A stretch of 64,000 bases of DNA from the NCBI RefSeq assembly GCF_003063645.1, contig NZ_NESJ01000013.1, positions 62,001 through 126,000 on the forward strand, written 5' to 3'. Source of the DNA: Limnohabitans sp. 2KL-51. Its GTDB lineage: Bacteria; Pseudomonadota; Gammaproteobacteria; Burkholderiales; Burkholderiaceae_C. Each line of letters starts with the position of its first letter. Within the stretch, counting starts at the first letter, position 1. The position numbers were made by a program, and so were the translations under genes. Positions 17,977 to 27,144 of the stretch are shown piece after piece. Below the pieces are notes generated by a model. It had not been told where the DNA came from, did not search any database, and was given only the letters and a program-made list of their open reading frames with translations.

Positions 17977-18832
17977 AGGTCACCGCCTTTTGCACTTGGG
18001 CAAATGCCAAGTCCAGCAACATGCCCACCACGCCAATCACCAGCACCGCAAAGATCACATTGACCAACGACAGGTTGTTCCACTCGTTCCAGACGAAGTA
18101 ACCAATGCCCGTGCCGCCCACCAACATTTCGGCGGCCACGATCACCAACCAGGCGATGCCCATGCTGATGCGCATGCCGGTCACGATGGTGGGCGCCGCG
18201 GCGGGCAAGATGACCAAAAAGGCTTTGCGCAGCGGTTGCACTTCCAGCGTGCTGGCCACATTGAGCCATTCGCGCTTGACCGCAGCCACACCAAAAGCGG
18301 TGTTGATCAGCATGGGCCAGACCGAGCAGATGAAAATCACGAAGATGCCGCTAACTTCCGAATCTTTCAGGGTGTAGAGCGCCAAGGGCATCCAAGCCAG
18401 CGGGCTGATGGGCTTGAGCACCTGGATGAAGGGGTCAAACGCTTTGCGCATGAGGGGCGACATGCCAATCATGAAACCCACCGGCAAAGCCACCAACACG
18501 GCCAGGAAAAAGCCCAACGCCACGCGCCCCAGTGAATGCGCCAGCTGGATGCCGATGCCTTTGTCGTTGGGGCCTTTGTCATAGAACGGATTGGCCAGAT
18601 GACCCAGCATGGCTTTGCCCACTTCCAGGGGTGGCGGAAAGCCGGTGGTTTTGACCGCCCCCGGGTCCTTGCCCATCATCTTTTGGTATTCGATGTCTTC
18701 CGCCGTCATGCCCGCCTTGGCAGCGCCGGCCACCGACGGCGCGGTGGCTGAGAGCTGCCAGGCCCCCAGAAAAACCATGAACATGAGCAGCGAGACCATG
18801 GCCGCGCGCAAATTGAGATGCGTGGTTTTCAT
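17966..18832 (-). CDS. Nitrate/cyanate-type ABC transporter, permease
   Basis: 288 residues with about six membrane segments; the first is LRAAMVSLLMFMVFLGAWQL. The ABC permease coupling region is PTIVTGMRISMGIAWLVIVAAEM, as in NrtB/SsuC. A roughly 60-residue periplasmic loop with KMMGKDPGAVKTTGFPPP follows the first segment, typical of NrtB-like proteins. TAAGG precedes the ATG, and the gene starts 5 bases after the receptor gene. Confidence 0.92.
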   Translation of the reverse strand: MKTTHLNLRAAMVSLLMFMVFLGAWQLSATAPSVAGAAKAGMTAEDIEYQKMMGKDPGAVKTTGFPPPLEVGKAMLGHLANPFYDKGPNDKGIGIQLAHSLGRVALGFFLAVLVALPVGFMIGMSPLMRKAFDPFIQVLKPISPLAWMPLALYTLKDSEVSGIFVIFICSVWPMLINTAFGVAAVKREWLNVASTLEVQPLRKAFLVILPAAAPTIVTGMRISMGIAWLVIVAAEMLVGGTGIGYFVWNEWNNLSLVNVIFAVLVIGVVGMLLDLAFAQVQKAVTYVE

Positions 18833-18837
18833 GTGCC

Positions 18838-20244
18838 TTAGCCCATCTTGTTGATCGCAAAGCTCTTGATGTACTCCTCGGGCTTGGCCGGATCAAACTC
18901 TTTGCCCATGATCTTGTACTTGGGGTAAGGCGAGGTGGCCGCAAAGCTGTGGCCCAGCTCTTTCATGTGCTTTCGCGCATCCGTGATGAGGAACACTTTC
19001 TCAGCGATTTGCTTGTAATTCACATCGCCCTTCACATAGCCCCAGCGTTTCATTTGCGTGAGCATCCACACCGCCATGCTCTGCCATGGCATGGGGTCAA
19101 AGTCGGCACGGTCGGGCACGTTTTGCACCTTACCCAGGCCGTCGGCAAATTTACCGGTGAGCACTTGGGCAATCACCGCTTCGGGTTGGTTCAGGTACTG
19201 CGCGGGTGAAATCACCTTGGCAATCAGTTCTCGGTTTTCGGGCTTGCGGGCCATGGCGGCGGCCGTGAGCACCGCGCGATAGAGCGCGGCGAAGGTGTTG
19301 GGGTTCTTTTGGATGAATTCGGTGCTGGTGCCAAAGGCGCAGCAGGGGTGGCCATTCCAAAGGTCTTTGGTCAGCATGTGGATAAAGCCGATTTCGTCAA
19401 ACACGGCACGTTGGTTGAAAGGATCAGGTCCAAGGAACCCATCGATGTTGCCCGAGCGCAAGTTGGCCACCATCTCTGGCGGCGGCACCACGCGGATTTG
19501 CACATCGGTGTCGGGGTTGATGCCGTTTTCGGCCAAGTAGTAACGCAGCAGGAAGTTGTGCATCGAGTAATCGAAGGGCACCGCAAACTTGAAGCCCTTC
19601 CAGTTCTTCGGGTCGCGGTTGTTCTTGTGCTTGACCGCCAGCGTGATGGCTTGGCCATTCACGTTCTGGATGGTGGCCACGTTCATGGGTGTAGCATTGG
19701 CGCCCAAGCCCATGCTGATGGCCAAGGGCATGGGCGACAAGAAGTGCGTGGCGTCGTATTCCTTGTTGATCATCTTGTCGCGGATCAAGGCCCAACCGGC
19801 GGTCTTGGTCACTTCGACATTCAAGCCCTGCTTTTGATAAAAGCCCAGTGGATCGGCCATGATGAGCGGCGTGGCGCAGGTGATCGGGATGAAACCGATC
19901 TTGAGGTTGGTTTTTTCCAAAGGGCCTTTGGACTGCGCCAGGGCCTGCAAGCTGGCCACAGGCAACACGCTGGCAATGGCTGCCATGGCGGTCTTTTTGC
20001 CCACAGCGCGCAAAAATAGGCGGCGCTCTTCATCATGTGGAAACAGCGACTTGACCAAAGTGGCTTCAATGAATTCCTGGCTGTAGGCCTCGAACTCGGC
20101 GGTCTCGGAGCGGGCTCGCAGCTGCACCGCTGCCGCATCGGCGGCCACTTCGGCGTGGTGGTCGGCAGGCGAATGGTCACGCCCGCAGCTGCACTTGAGC
20201 ATCAGGGGACGGTCGGCGTTGTACGGGTCGAAAAATTCGGACAT
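18838..20244 (-). CDS. NrtA/CmpA-type ABC transporter substrate-binding protein
   Basis: 468 residues. The NrtA-type receptor core begins near residue 112 (LKIGFIPITCATPLIMADP) and includes FDYSMHNFLLRYYLAENG and GFLGPDPFNQRAVFDE. A Tat-like signal sits unusually far in: ERRLFLRAVGKKTAMAAIAS at residues 73-92, after a 70-residue acidic, histidine-rich extension carrying CSCGRDHS (C18, C20). GAGGCTGCC precedes the ATG at 20244. It is the first gene of the transporter-cynS operon. Nitrate, nitrite, bicarbonate or cyanate could be the ligand; cynS favours cyanate. Confidence 0.9.
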   Translation of the reverse strand: MSEFFDPYNADRPLMLKCSCGRDHSPADHHAEVAADAAAVQLRARSETAEFEAYSQEFIEATLVKSLFPHDEERRLFLRAVGKKTAMAAIASVLPVASLQALAQSKGPLEKTNLKIGFIPITCATPLIMADPLGFYQKQGLNVEVTKTAGWALIRDKMINKEYDATHFLSPMPLAISMGLGANATPMNVATIQNVNGQAITLAVKHKNNRDPKNWKGFKFAVPFDYSMHNFLLRYYLAENGINPDTDVQIRVVPPPEMVANLRSGNIDGFLGPDPFNQRAVFDEIGFIHMLTKDLWNGHPCCAFGTSTEFIQKNPNTFAALYRAVLTAAAMARKPENRELIAKVISPAQYLNQPEAVIAQVLTGKFADGLGKVQNVPDRADFDPMPWQSMAVWMLTQMKRWGYVKGDVNYKQIAEKVFLITDARKHMKELGHSFAATSPYPKYKIMGKEFDPAKPEEYIKSFAINKMG

Positions 20245-20347
20245 GGCAGCCTCGCTTTGTTGAAGATGCTCAGGTCTATGCAAGCTGTGGGCCAGAAAAC
20301 GCCTAGGCCTGGCCAAATGGCGATTTCGTGGTCCGCTTGTCGACGTC

Positions 20348-20367
20348 TTGTAGGGTTGGCACTACAA
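20348..20367. promoter_or_regulatory. Candidate operator of the cyanate transport operon
   Basis: TTGTAG and CTACAA form a perfect 6-bp inverted repeat around GGTTGGCA in the 152-bp gap between the response regulator and the receptor gene. It lies about 105 bases from the receptor start and could be bound by the NarL-type regulator. It does not match the classic NarL heptamer closely. Confidence 0.4.
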
Positions 20368-20396
20368 CAGCACCCCACCGCCTTGAGCATTCCCGT

Positions 20397-21065
20397 TCAG
20401 CGCACGCCGCCGCCGGGGTCGGCGCCGTGGCTTTGCGCATACAAAGCCAGCTCCACGTCGTTCTTGGTGCCGGTCTTTTCAAGAATGCGTGCACGGTAAG
20501 TGCTCACGGTGTTGGGGGCCAAGCTCAGCTGTGCACCAATTTCGCTCACCGTGTGGCCTTGGGTCAACAAAAGATAGACCTGGTGCTCGCGGTGCGACAG
20601 CATGTCGATCCCTGTTTTGGTGCGACCCTGGCTGACCATACTGGCCAAGGCCTCGGCGGTGGCGGGCGTGACGTGCATGCCGCCTGCGGCCACGCGGCGC
20701 AGCGCGGCCATCAGTTCATCCGGGTCGGTGCTTTTGTTCAGGTAACCCGATGCGCCCAGCTGAATGCAGCGCACCGCGTATTGTTTTTCGGGGTAGGTGC
20801 TGAGCATGAGCACGGGCAGGCCCGGCCAGTCACGCCGTAGCGCTTGCAGCACATTCAGCCCGTCCATGCCCGGCAAGGCGATGTCGAGCAAGACCACATC
20901 GATGCCCAGCTGGCCCTGCAGCTTGTGCACCTCGTCCAGCACGCCGGGACCGGTGTCGGCCTCGGCCACGACCTGCAAGGCGGGGTCGTCGGCCAGCACC
21001 ATCTTCAGGCCTTCACGCACGATCTTGTGGTCGTCACCCAGCAGCACACGCACGGCGGCGTTCAT
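20397..21065 (-). CDS. NarL/FixJ-family response regulator
   Basis: 222 residues. The receiver domain carries the acidic pocket GDDH, the phosphorylation aspartate in VVLLDIALPGMDG, T/S in MLSTYPEK and the lysine in YLNKSTDP. The LuxR-type helix-turn-helix is LSHREHQVYLLLTQGHTVSE plus LSLAPNTVSTYRARILEKTG. Its start overlaps the kinase stop by 4 bases. Directly downstream, in the same orientation, lies the nitrate/cyanate-type transporter operon, so it probably controls that operon. Confidence 0.93.
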   Translation of the reverse strand: MNAAVRVLLGDDHKIVREGLKMVLADDPALQVVAEADTGPGVLDEVHKLQGQLGIDVVLLDIALPGMDGLNVLQALRRDWPGLPVLMLSTYPEKQYAVRCIQLGASGYLNKSTDPDELMAALRRVAAGGMHVTPATAEALASMVSQGRTKTGIDMLSHREHQVYLLLTQGHTVSEIGAQLSLAPNTVSTYRARILEKTGTKNDVELALYAQSHGADPGGGVR

Positions 21066-22306
21066 GGGGCCACCTCTTGGGCAGTCAAGGGCATGGACAG
21101 GCGCATGCGCGTGCCCCGACCTGGCGCGCTGTCGATGTCGATCACGCCGCCAAAGTGGCGAGCCCGCTCGCGCATGCCCATGATGCCGTAGGCCTGCGCC
21201 GACTCAAAGGCCTGCGACAAGGCGCCGCAACCATCGTCTTCCACCGACAGATGCAGCCAGCCCTCGCGCTCCACGATGTCCACATCCACCGTGTGCGCCC
21301 GGGCGTGGCGGCCCACGTTGCTGAGCATCTCCTGAAAGATGCGAAACACCGCCATGGCCATGGGTTCAGGCAACTCCCGCTGCTCATTGACTTCCATGCA
21401 CCACTTCAGTTGCTGTTCTGCAGACTGAACAAACTCCTGGGCCTGCCACTCCAAAGCTCCCCAAAGGCCCTGGTGGTCCAGGATACTGGGACGCAGGTCG
21501 GTGATGATGCGGCCCACATTGACCACCGCGTTCTCGATCAAACGGCTCATGTTCTGACACTTGGCCCGCATCTTCTCGCGCATGCTTTGCGCCTCTTGGG
21601 CTGCGCGTTGTTCCTGCTCGGACAAGCGCTTGTCCAGCCAACCCACATCCATCTTCAGGGCCACCAGCAAGCTGCCCAACTCGTCGTGCACCTCACGGGC
21701 GATGCGGGTGCGCTCTTCTTCACGCACCGCCTCGGACCAGGCGGCCAGTTCGCGCAATTGTTGCAAGGCGGTTTCCAGCGCCTGCGTGCGTTCGGCCACC
21801 CGCAGCTCCAACTCGTTCTTGGCCTGGTGCAAAGCATGTTCGGCCAGCTTGCGTTCGGTGATGTCCACAAAGGTGACCACCGCACCGCGCACCTGACCTT
21901 GGTCAAAAACCGGGTAACTCGAATACTCCACCGGAAAGCTGTTGCCTTCTGCCCGCCAAAACACTTCGCTGTCGATGCGGCAGGGCTCACCGCGCCGAAA
22001 AGCGTTGTAAATCGGGCAGTCGTCCAAGGGGTAATGCGAGCCATCGGCATGGGCGTGATGCGTCAGCACATGCATGTTTTGGCCCAGCACCTGCTCGGGT
22101 TGCAGGCCGATCATGCGGGCCCCGGCAGGGTTGATGAAGACGCACAGCCCGTCCAAATCAACACCGAAAACCCCCTCACCGGTAGAGGCCAACATCAAAC
22201 CTAAGGGGTCGCGCCAAGCGTCGGTGACGCCCATGACACCGCCAATTACTGGCTGCGAAGGAGGTCGTTCAAGGTTCATGCACATGACTAGCAAGCCGTG
22301 TGCCAT
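21062..22306 (-). CDS. PAS-domain sensor histidine kinase (NarX-type catalytic region)
   Basis: 414 residues with no membrane segment, so a cytoplasmic sensor. A PAS domain (about 30-150; GEGVFGVDLDGLCVFINPAG) ends in the PAC-like VTFVDITERK. A coiled coil leads to the HisKA_3 region with phospho-acceptor histidine in IAREVHDELGSLL and an HATPase_c domain with EMLSNVGRHARA and DDGCGA. GIMGMRERA is typical of NarX/DegS kinases. Starts at 22285 and 22279 are also possible; no ribosome site decides. It partners the overlapping response regulator. The PAS ligand is unknown; no haem motif is evident. Confidence 0.92.
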   Translation of the reverse strand: MAHGLLVMCMNLERPPSQPVIGGVMGVTDAWRDPLGLMLASTGEGVFGVDLDGLCVFINPAGARMIGLQPEQVLGQNMHVLTHHAHADGSHYPLDDCPIYNAFRRGEPCRIDSEVFWRAEGNSFPVEYSSYPVFDQGQVRGAVVTFVDITERKLAEHALHQAKNELELRVAERTQALETALQQLRELAAWSEAVREEERTRIAREVHDELGSLLVALKMDVGWLDKRLSEQEQRAAQEAQSMREKMRAKCQNMSRLIENAVVNVGRIITDLRPSILDHQGLWGALEWQAQEFVQSAEQQLKWCMEVNEQRELPEPMAMAVFRIFQEMLSNVGRHARAHTVDVDIVEREGWLHLSVEDDGCGALSQAFESAQAYGIMGMRERARHFGGVIDIDSAPGRGTRMRLSMPLTAQEVAP

Positions 22307-22420
22307 GCGTGCGGACGGTTGACCTTGAGCCCCATGGGCTTTGTCGCCTGGGGCACCACCCCGTTAAGGTACTGGACGCGACAATGGGAGCTGTGACACG
22401 ATGTTTTGACTGCTGATTGG

Positions 22421-23167
22421 ATGGCCATGACCCCGGTACCCACTGCGCTGTTGCAAGGCGCTTCGAACTTTCGCGATGTCGGCGGCTACCGCAATGCCGC
22501 AGGCCGCTGCGTGCGGCGCGGCCAAGTGTTTCGCTCCGACCATTTGGCGGGCTTGACACCAGAAGATTTGGTGCGCTTGGCGTCCTTGGGCATCGGGCAC
22601 AGTTTGGACTTTCGCGGCGCAGCCGAATCCACTGCCACGCCTTATGCGATTCCCGGCGTGCAACGCTTGGCGCTGACCATCGAGCCCACCGTCATCGCCC
22701 GCATGCAAGCCTTGGTGGCGCAAGGCATCGTGCCCACCACCGAAGAGACCGTGGCGCTGATGGAAGAGACCTACCGTGATTTTGTGAACCACAACGCAAT
22801 CACCTTTGGCCGTTTTTTAAAGCACTTGCTGGAGCAGCCCACACCGCAGGTGTTTCATTGCACCGCAGGCAAGGACCGCACGGGTTTTGCCGCGGCGCTG
22901 CTGTTGTCAGCACTGGGCGTGGACCGCGCAACCATCGAACACGACTATTTGCTGACAAACCAGCTGTACAAACGAGATAACCGCCTTGAGGGATCAGGGC
23001 ACCCCCATGTGATGAAGGTGCTGTGGCAAGTGCAGCCCGAGTTCTTACATGCGGCTTTTGAGGCCGTGGATCAGCAGCATGGCGGCATCCAGGCCTATTT
23101 AAACGGGGCGATTGGACTCAGCCCACAAGAACTGGCCGAGCTCCAGCAGATGCTTCTGGAAGACTGA
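22421..23167 (+). CDS. Tyrosine-protein phosphatase (Tyr_phosphatase_3 type)
   Basis: 248 residues from the ATG at 22421 (22427 also possible). The phosphatase P-loop is VFHCTAGKDRTGF (CX5R near residues 147-153) and the N terminus carries NFRDVGGYRN, the hallmark of the single-domain bacterial tyrosine or lipid phosphatase family (IphP/LipA-like). No signal peptide is present. It is divergent from the histidine kinase and convergent with metH. The physiological substrate is unknown. Confidence 0.88.
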   Translation: MAMTPVPTALLQGASNFRDVGGYRNAAGRCVRRGQVFRSDHLAGLTPEDLVRLASLGIGHSLDFRGAAESTATPYAIPGVQRLALTIEPTVIARMQALVAQGIVPTTEETVALMEETYRDFVNHNAITFGRFLKHLLEQPTPQVFHCTAGKDRTGFAAALLLSALGVDRATIEHDYLLTNQLYKRDNRLEGSGHPHVMKVLWQVQPEFLHAAFEAVDQQHGGIQAYLNGAIGLSPQELAELQQMLLED

Positions 23168-24214
23168 TCAGGCCGCTTCTTTGTAAAAGAACCCGCCATG
23201 CACGTTGCGCGGTGCCAAAGGTGCAACGGCTTTGCCAATGGCACCAATGTGCTCGGGCGTGGTGCCGCAGCAGCCACCCACAATGTTGACCAGGCCTTCG
23301 GCGGCAAACTCGTGCAGCAAACGGCTGGTGACTTCGGGCGTTTCGTCAAAACCGGTGTCGCTCATGGGGTTGGGCAAACCGGCATTGGGGTAACAGCTGA
23401 TGAAGGTATCGCCCGCGACCTTATTCAACTCTTGAATGTAGGGGCGCATCAGCGTCGCGCCCAAGGCGCAGTTCAGGCCAATGGCCAAGGGCTGCGCGTG
23501 GCGCACGCTGTGCCAAAACGCGGTCACGGTCTGGCCGCTCAAGATGCGGCCCGAAGCGTCGGTCACGGTGCCGCTGATGATGAGGGGCAGGCGCTGGCCG
23601 CTGGCTTCAAAAAATTCCTCGATGGCAAACAGCGCGGCCTTGGCGTTGAGCGTGTCAAAAATCGTTTCGACCAGCAGCACGTCCGAGCCACCTTCCACCA
23701 AGGCTTCGACCTGTTCGTAATAGGCAGCGCGCAACTCTTCAAAAGTAACGTTGCGGGCACCGGCGTCGTTCACGTCAGGGCTGATGCTGGCGGTCTTGGG
23801 CGTGGGGCCCAGAGCGCCGACCACAAATCGCGGCTTGTCGGGGGTGGAGAACTTGTCGCAGGCGGCGCGGGCCAATTTGGCGGACTGCAGGTTCATCTCG
23901 CGGGCGAGGTGTTGCATGTCGTAGTCGGCTTGGGCCACGGTGGTCGCGCCAAAGGTGTTGGTCTCGATCAGGTCGGCCCCGGCGGCAAGATAGCCTTCGT
24001 GGATGTCGCGGATCACATCGGGGCGGGTCAGGCTCAGCAGCTCGTTGTTGCCCTTGACGTCTTTGGGGAAGTCCTTGAAACGCTCGCCCCGGTAGTCGGC
24101 CTCAGACAGTTTGAAGCGCTGGATCATGGTGCCCATGGCCCCGTCCAGGATGGCGATGCGGTTTTTGAGGATGTCGGGCAGCGCCTGAGCGCGGGTGTAA
24201 ATCAGGGGTTTCAT
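23168..24214 (-). CDS. metH: Methionine synthase, homocysteine-binding domain only
   Basis: 348 residues, only the N-terminal module of cobalamin-dependent MetH (full proteins are about 1200). [14 protein letters not shown] opens the barrel. The zinc cysteines are in GLNCALGA and [11 protein letters not shown]. It binds and activates homocysteine; the methyltetrahydrofolate, cobalamin and reactivation modules must be on a separate polypeptide. Split MetH is common in Burkholderiales, where the second half is usually adjacent, but here the upstream neighbour is a dioxygenase gene and no second half is in the window. The stop abuts the convergent phosphatase gene. Confidence 0.9.
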   Translation of the reverse strand: MKPLIYTRAQALPDILKNRIAILDGAMGTMIQRFKLSEADYRGERFKDFPKDVKGNNELLSLTRPDVIRDIHEGYLAAGADLIETNTFGATTVAQADYDMQHLAREMNLQSAKLARAACDKFSTPDKPRFVVGALGPTPKTASISPDVNDAGARNVTFEELRAAYYEQVEALVEGGSDVLLVETIFDTLNAKAALFAIEEFFEASGQRLPLIISGTVTDASGRILSGQTVTAFWHSVRHAQPLAIGLNCALGATLMRPYIQELNKVAGDTFISCYPNAGLPNPMSDTGFDETPEVTSRLLHEFAAEGLVNIVGGCCGTTPEHIGAIGKAVAPLAPRNVHGGFFYKEAA

Positions 24215-24250
24215 GCCTCTATTGTAAAAACCTCTGAACGCCCTCCATTT

Positions 24251-25126
24251 TCAGACTGGTAATGCCTGCGCCTCTGGCGAGGTTTGTACCTCTTGGGTGG
24301 TGGCGCGCCGCAATTCACGGCGTTCACTCAAATCAAAGTAACGACCGCGGTGCACGGTGGCGGTGTTGTCCCACATCACCAAGTCACCCACTTGCCATTG
24401 GTGGGAATAGACAAAGTCCCGCTGTGTGGCGTGCTCCAGCAAGTCCATGACCAACAAACGACTTTCAGCCAAGACCATGCCCTGGATTTCACGGATGTGC
24501 GCACCGACAAACAGGATTTTTCGCCCTGTGCGTGGATCGGTTTGCACCAAGGGCCACAACACGGGCGGAAACATGGCGATTTGTTCCGGCGTGTACTGCG
24601 TATCGCCCAATACGAAGCGCGAATGCAGGGCCGAATGCACCGCGTTCAATCCGGCCACCTGAGCTTTTCGCCAGTCCGGCAGGGCGTCATAGGCCAGGCG
24701 CAAATCGGCAAACTCGGTCTCCCCCCCAAATGCGGGCACCACCGAAGCCGACAGCATGGAGTACTTGGCACGGGGCTTCTGGAAAGAGCTGTCGCTGTGC
24801 CAGAGCTGATTGGCCAAGTTGCTGACGATCTTGGTGTGCTCGCGGGCCGCTATTTCGCCATCGGTCGTGACGTTGGAGATATCGGCCAGCTCGTTGTATT
24901 TCAAGCGGTGTGCACCCGTCTTGATTCTTCGGAAACCCAACTCCAGCGGCCCCATGGCCTGCGCGAATGCGATTTGCGCATCCTGACTCAAGTTCTGCCC
25001 CGGAAACACCAGAACACCGTGCAGATCCATCGCTGAGCGGATGTCTTCTGCCAATGCAGGCGAGATCTGCGCCAAGTCGATACCCTTGACACGGCCGGCA
25101 AAAGGCGAGCGTTGTTCAATGTGCAT
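24251..25126 (-). CDS. TauD/TfdA-family Fe(II)/2-oxoglutarate dioxygenase
   Basis: 291 residues. The iron ligands are H110 and D112 in LWHSDSSF and H259 in TATVHRGRY. The 2-oxoglutarate-binding arginine is in RRELRRATT. SPFAGRVKGIDLA is the usual N-terminal strand region. The family hydroxylates sulfonates, phenoxyacetates or small acids. It closes the aconitase X operon, 34 bases after a tctC gene, so it probably initiates or trims breakdown of the same compound. Taurine-specific context (tauABC) is absent. Confidence 0.9.
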   Translation of the reverse strand: MHIEQRSPFAGRVKGIDLAQISPALAEDIRSAMDLHGVLVFPGQNLSQDAQIAFAQAMGPLELGFRRIKTGAHRLKYNELADISNVTTDGEIAAREHTKIVSNLANQLWHSDSSFQKPRAKYSMLSASVVPAFGGETEFADLRLAYDALPDWRKAQVAGLNAVHSALHSRFVLGDTQYTPEQIAMFPPVLWPLVQTDPRTGRKILFVGAHIREIQGMVLAESRLLVMDLLEHATQRDFVYSHQWQVGDLVMWDNTATVHRGRYFDLSERRELRRATTQEVQTSPEAQALPV

Positions 25127-25160
25127 GCTGTGACCCGTCTAACTGCTGGTGGGCTGGGGT

Positions 25161-26141
25161 TCAATCCAGTTTGATGTTCGCGCTTTTGACCAGCTTGGTC
25201 CAGCGCTCGATGTCTTCCTTGATGGTCACATCGAACTGTTCGGGTGTGATCGGATTGGGCTCCAAGCCCAAAGCGGCCATTTTTTCAATCACTTCGGGCT
25301 TTTTCAGGACGGTGATCAAGTCGGCATAGATTTTTTGAACCACGGCACGGGGGGTACCACTGGCCACCACCATGCCAAACATACTTTGCACATTGAAGCC
25401 AGGATAAAGCTCGGCCACTGTGGGAATTTCGGGTGCCAAAGGTGAACGGCGCGGTCCTGTGACCGCGATTGGTTTGAGCTTGCCTGACTTCACATGCGGC
25501 AAGCTGGAGAACAAGGGATCCACCAAAAAGTCGATGCGCCCGGAAAACACTTCCGGGTAAGCCGGGCCGCTGCCCTTGAAGGGGGCATGCAACAACTCAA
25601 TGCCCGCACGTTGCTTGAGCAATTCCATCGCAAAGTGCATGGAGCTGCCACTGCCCGGACTGGCATAGGCGAACTTGGTCGGATTTTTCTTAATCAGATC
25701 GACCGCATCCTTGAGGGTGTTGGCCGGATAAGCGGACGTGGCTGAAATGAGAACATTGGACGTGCCCAAAATGGTGATGCCCGAGAGATCTTTGACGGTG
25801 TCAAACGGCAATTGACGCATGGCCGGGTTGATCACATGCGGGGTGGCCACCAAACACAACGTGTGCCCATCAGGTGCAGCCTTGGATGCAAAGTCAGTGC
25901 CCAACGCCGTGCCTGCGCCGGGTTTGTATTCAACGATGACCGATTGTCCCCACACGGACTGCAGGTGCAGCTGCAGCGAACGTGCCAGGATGTCGATGGC
26001 GCCACCCGGGGCATTGGGCACGATCAGGGTCACGGGTTTGCTGGGAAAGCCGGGCTGCGCAAACGCTTGCGGCGCAACAGCCGTTGCGGCTACAGCCGAC
26101 AGGCTCAAGCCAAAAGAACGGCGAGAAATAGGGTATGTCAT
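25161..26141 (-). CDS. Bug/TctC-family periplasmic solute-binding protein (4)
   Basis: 326 residues. The Tat-like N terminus SRRSFGLSLSAVAATAVAP is cleaved near AFA-Q. The mature part has FPSKPVTLIVPNAPGGAIDI and VEYKPGAGTALGTD, the Bug signature. AGGAGA precedes the ATG. It follows another tctC gene by 30 bases in the aconitase X operon, so the pair may bind related ligands. Confidence 0.92.
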   Translation of the reverse strand: MTYPISRRSFGLSLSAVAATAVAPQAFAQPGFPSKPVTLIVPNAPGGAIDILARSLQLHLQSVWGQSVIVEYKPGAGTALGTDFASKAAPDGHTLCLVATPHVINPAMRQLPFDTVKDLSGITILGTSNVLISATSAYPANTLKDAVDLIKKNPTKFAYASPGSGSSMHFAMELLKQRAGIELLHAPFKGSGPAYPEVFSGRIDFLVDPLFSSLPHVKSGKLKPIAVTGPRRSPLAPEIPTVAELYPGFNVQSMFGMVVASGTPRAVVQKIYADLITVLKKPEVIEKMAALGLEPNPITPEQFDVTIKEDIERWTKLVKSANIKLD

Positions 26142-26171
26142 GGGGTCTCCTGTTCTGTAAGGGGTTCAATG

Positions 26172-27134
26172 TCAATCAATCTTGGCGCCCGTGGCTTGCA
26201 CCACCGGAGCCCACTTTTTCATCTCGTCAAGGATGTAGGCGTTGTATTCCTCAGGGGTAGACGTGATCGCTTCTTGCCCGATCGAACGGATGCGCTCGGC
26301 CACCTCGGGCATTTGCATCACGCTGGCAAAGTCGTTGCGGATTTGCCTGACCAGCGCCGAAGGCGTGCCTCCACGAGCCACCAGACCAAACACCCCTGAA
26401 AAATCGTAGCCAGACACCAGCCTGCCAAAGGCTGGCGTATTGGGGGTTAAATCGGCAGGTTTGGTACTGAGCGTGCCGATCAGCTTGAGCTTGCCCGCCT
26501 GCACATGCTGCAAGGTGCTGTGCAAGACCGGATCGATCATGAGCTTGATGTGACCGCCCAGCACATCGTTGATGGCCTGCGCACTGCCTTTGTAAGCCAC
26601 GTATTCCATGGAGGTTTTGGTCATCATGTTGAGCAAACTCATGCCCAAATACGACTGGGTGGTGGCTGCGGCATAGGCCAATGGCGGTTTTTGCTTGGCC
26701 AGTTCGATCAATTCTGCCGGCGTGTTTGCGGGCACGGAGGGGTGCGCATAAATGCCCATGTGAAACCGCGTCAGCATCATCACACCCGTCAAGTCCTTGA
26801 GCGTGTCGTACGGCAATTTGGCACCCAACAAGGGGTTGGTCACATGCGATCCGGTGACGATGCCCAACACATGCCCGTCGGGCGCAGACTTGGCCACCAC
26901 ATCGGTGCCGATGGCCGTGTTGGCGCCGGGCTTGTTCTCCACGATGACCGGTTGCTTCCACTTGTCACTCAGTTTTTCTGCCATCAAACGAGCCAAGGCA
27001 TCCGTGGCACCGCCAGGCGGAAAAGGCACCACCAGCCGCACGGTTTTGGTCGGAAAATCAGCCGCCATCGCAGAGCCCCAACTCCAGCAGCAGGCCATCA
27101 ACACCCATGAAGAAAAGCGAAAAAATGAACGCAT
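26172..27134 (-). CDS. Bug/TctC-family periplasmic solute-binding protein (5)
   Basis: 320 residues from the ATG at 27134. That start gives a signal peptide FFRFSSWVLMACCWSWGSAM cleaved after MAA; upstream in-frame codons would add an unrelated extension. The mature part has DFPTKTVRLVVPFPPGGATD and VENKPGANTAIGTD. It follows the small aconitase X subunit by 10 bases. The two tandem receptors of this operon differ clearly, so they are not a recent duplication. Confidence 0.92.
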   Translation of the reverse strand: MRSFFRFSSWVLMACCWSWGSAMAADFPTKTVRLVVPFPPGGATDALARLMAEKLSDKWKQPVIVENKPGANTAIGTDVVAKSAPDGHVLGIVTGSHVTNPLLGAKLPYDTLKDLTGVMMLTRFHMGIYAHPSVPANTPAELIELAKQKPPLAYAAATTQSYLGMSLLNMMTKTSMEYVAYKGSAQAINDVLGGHIKLMIDPVLHSTLQHVQAGKLKLIGTLSTKPADLTPNTPAFGRLVSGYDFSGVFGLVARGGTPSALVRQIRNDFASVMQMPEVAERIRSIGQEAITSTPEEYNAYILDEMKKWAPVVQATGAKID

Positions 27135-27144
27135 GCTAAAACTC

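Noticed and set aside
20358..20371. GG-N10-GC spacing resembling a sigma-54 promoter on the plus strand (TGGCAC...AGCA)
   Set aside because: It would transcribe antisense to the response regulator and kinase genes, the -12 box is poor, and the same bases form part of a palindrome.
23198..24262. Long open frames antisense to metH, and similarly at 1385-2224 (-), 30766-31917 (+) and 46158-47288 (+)
   Set aside because: They lie opposite genes with clear family motifs, show no recognisable domains, and are expected in GC-rich DNA with strong third-position bias.
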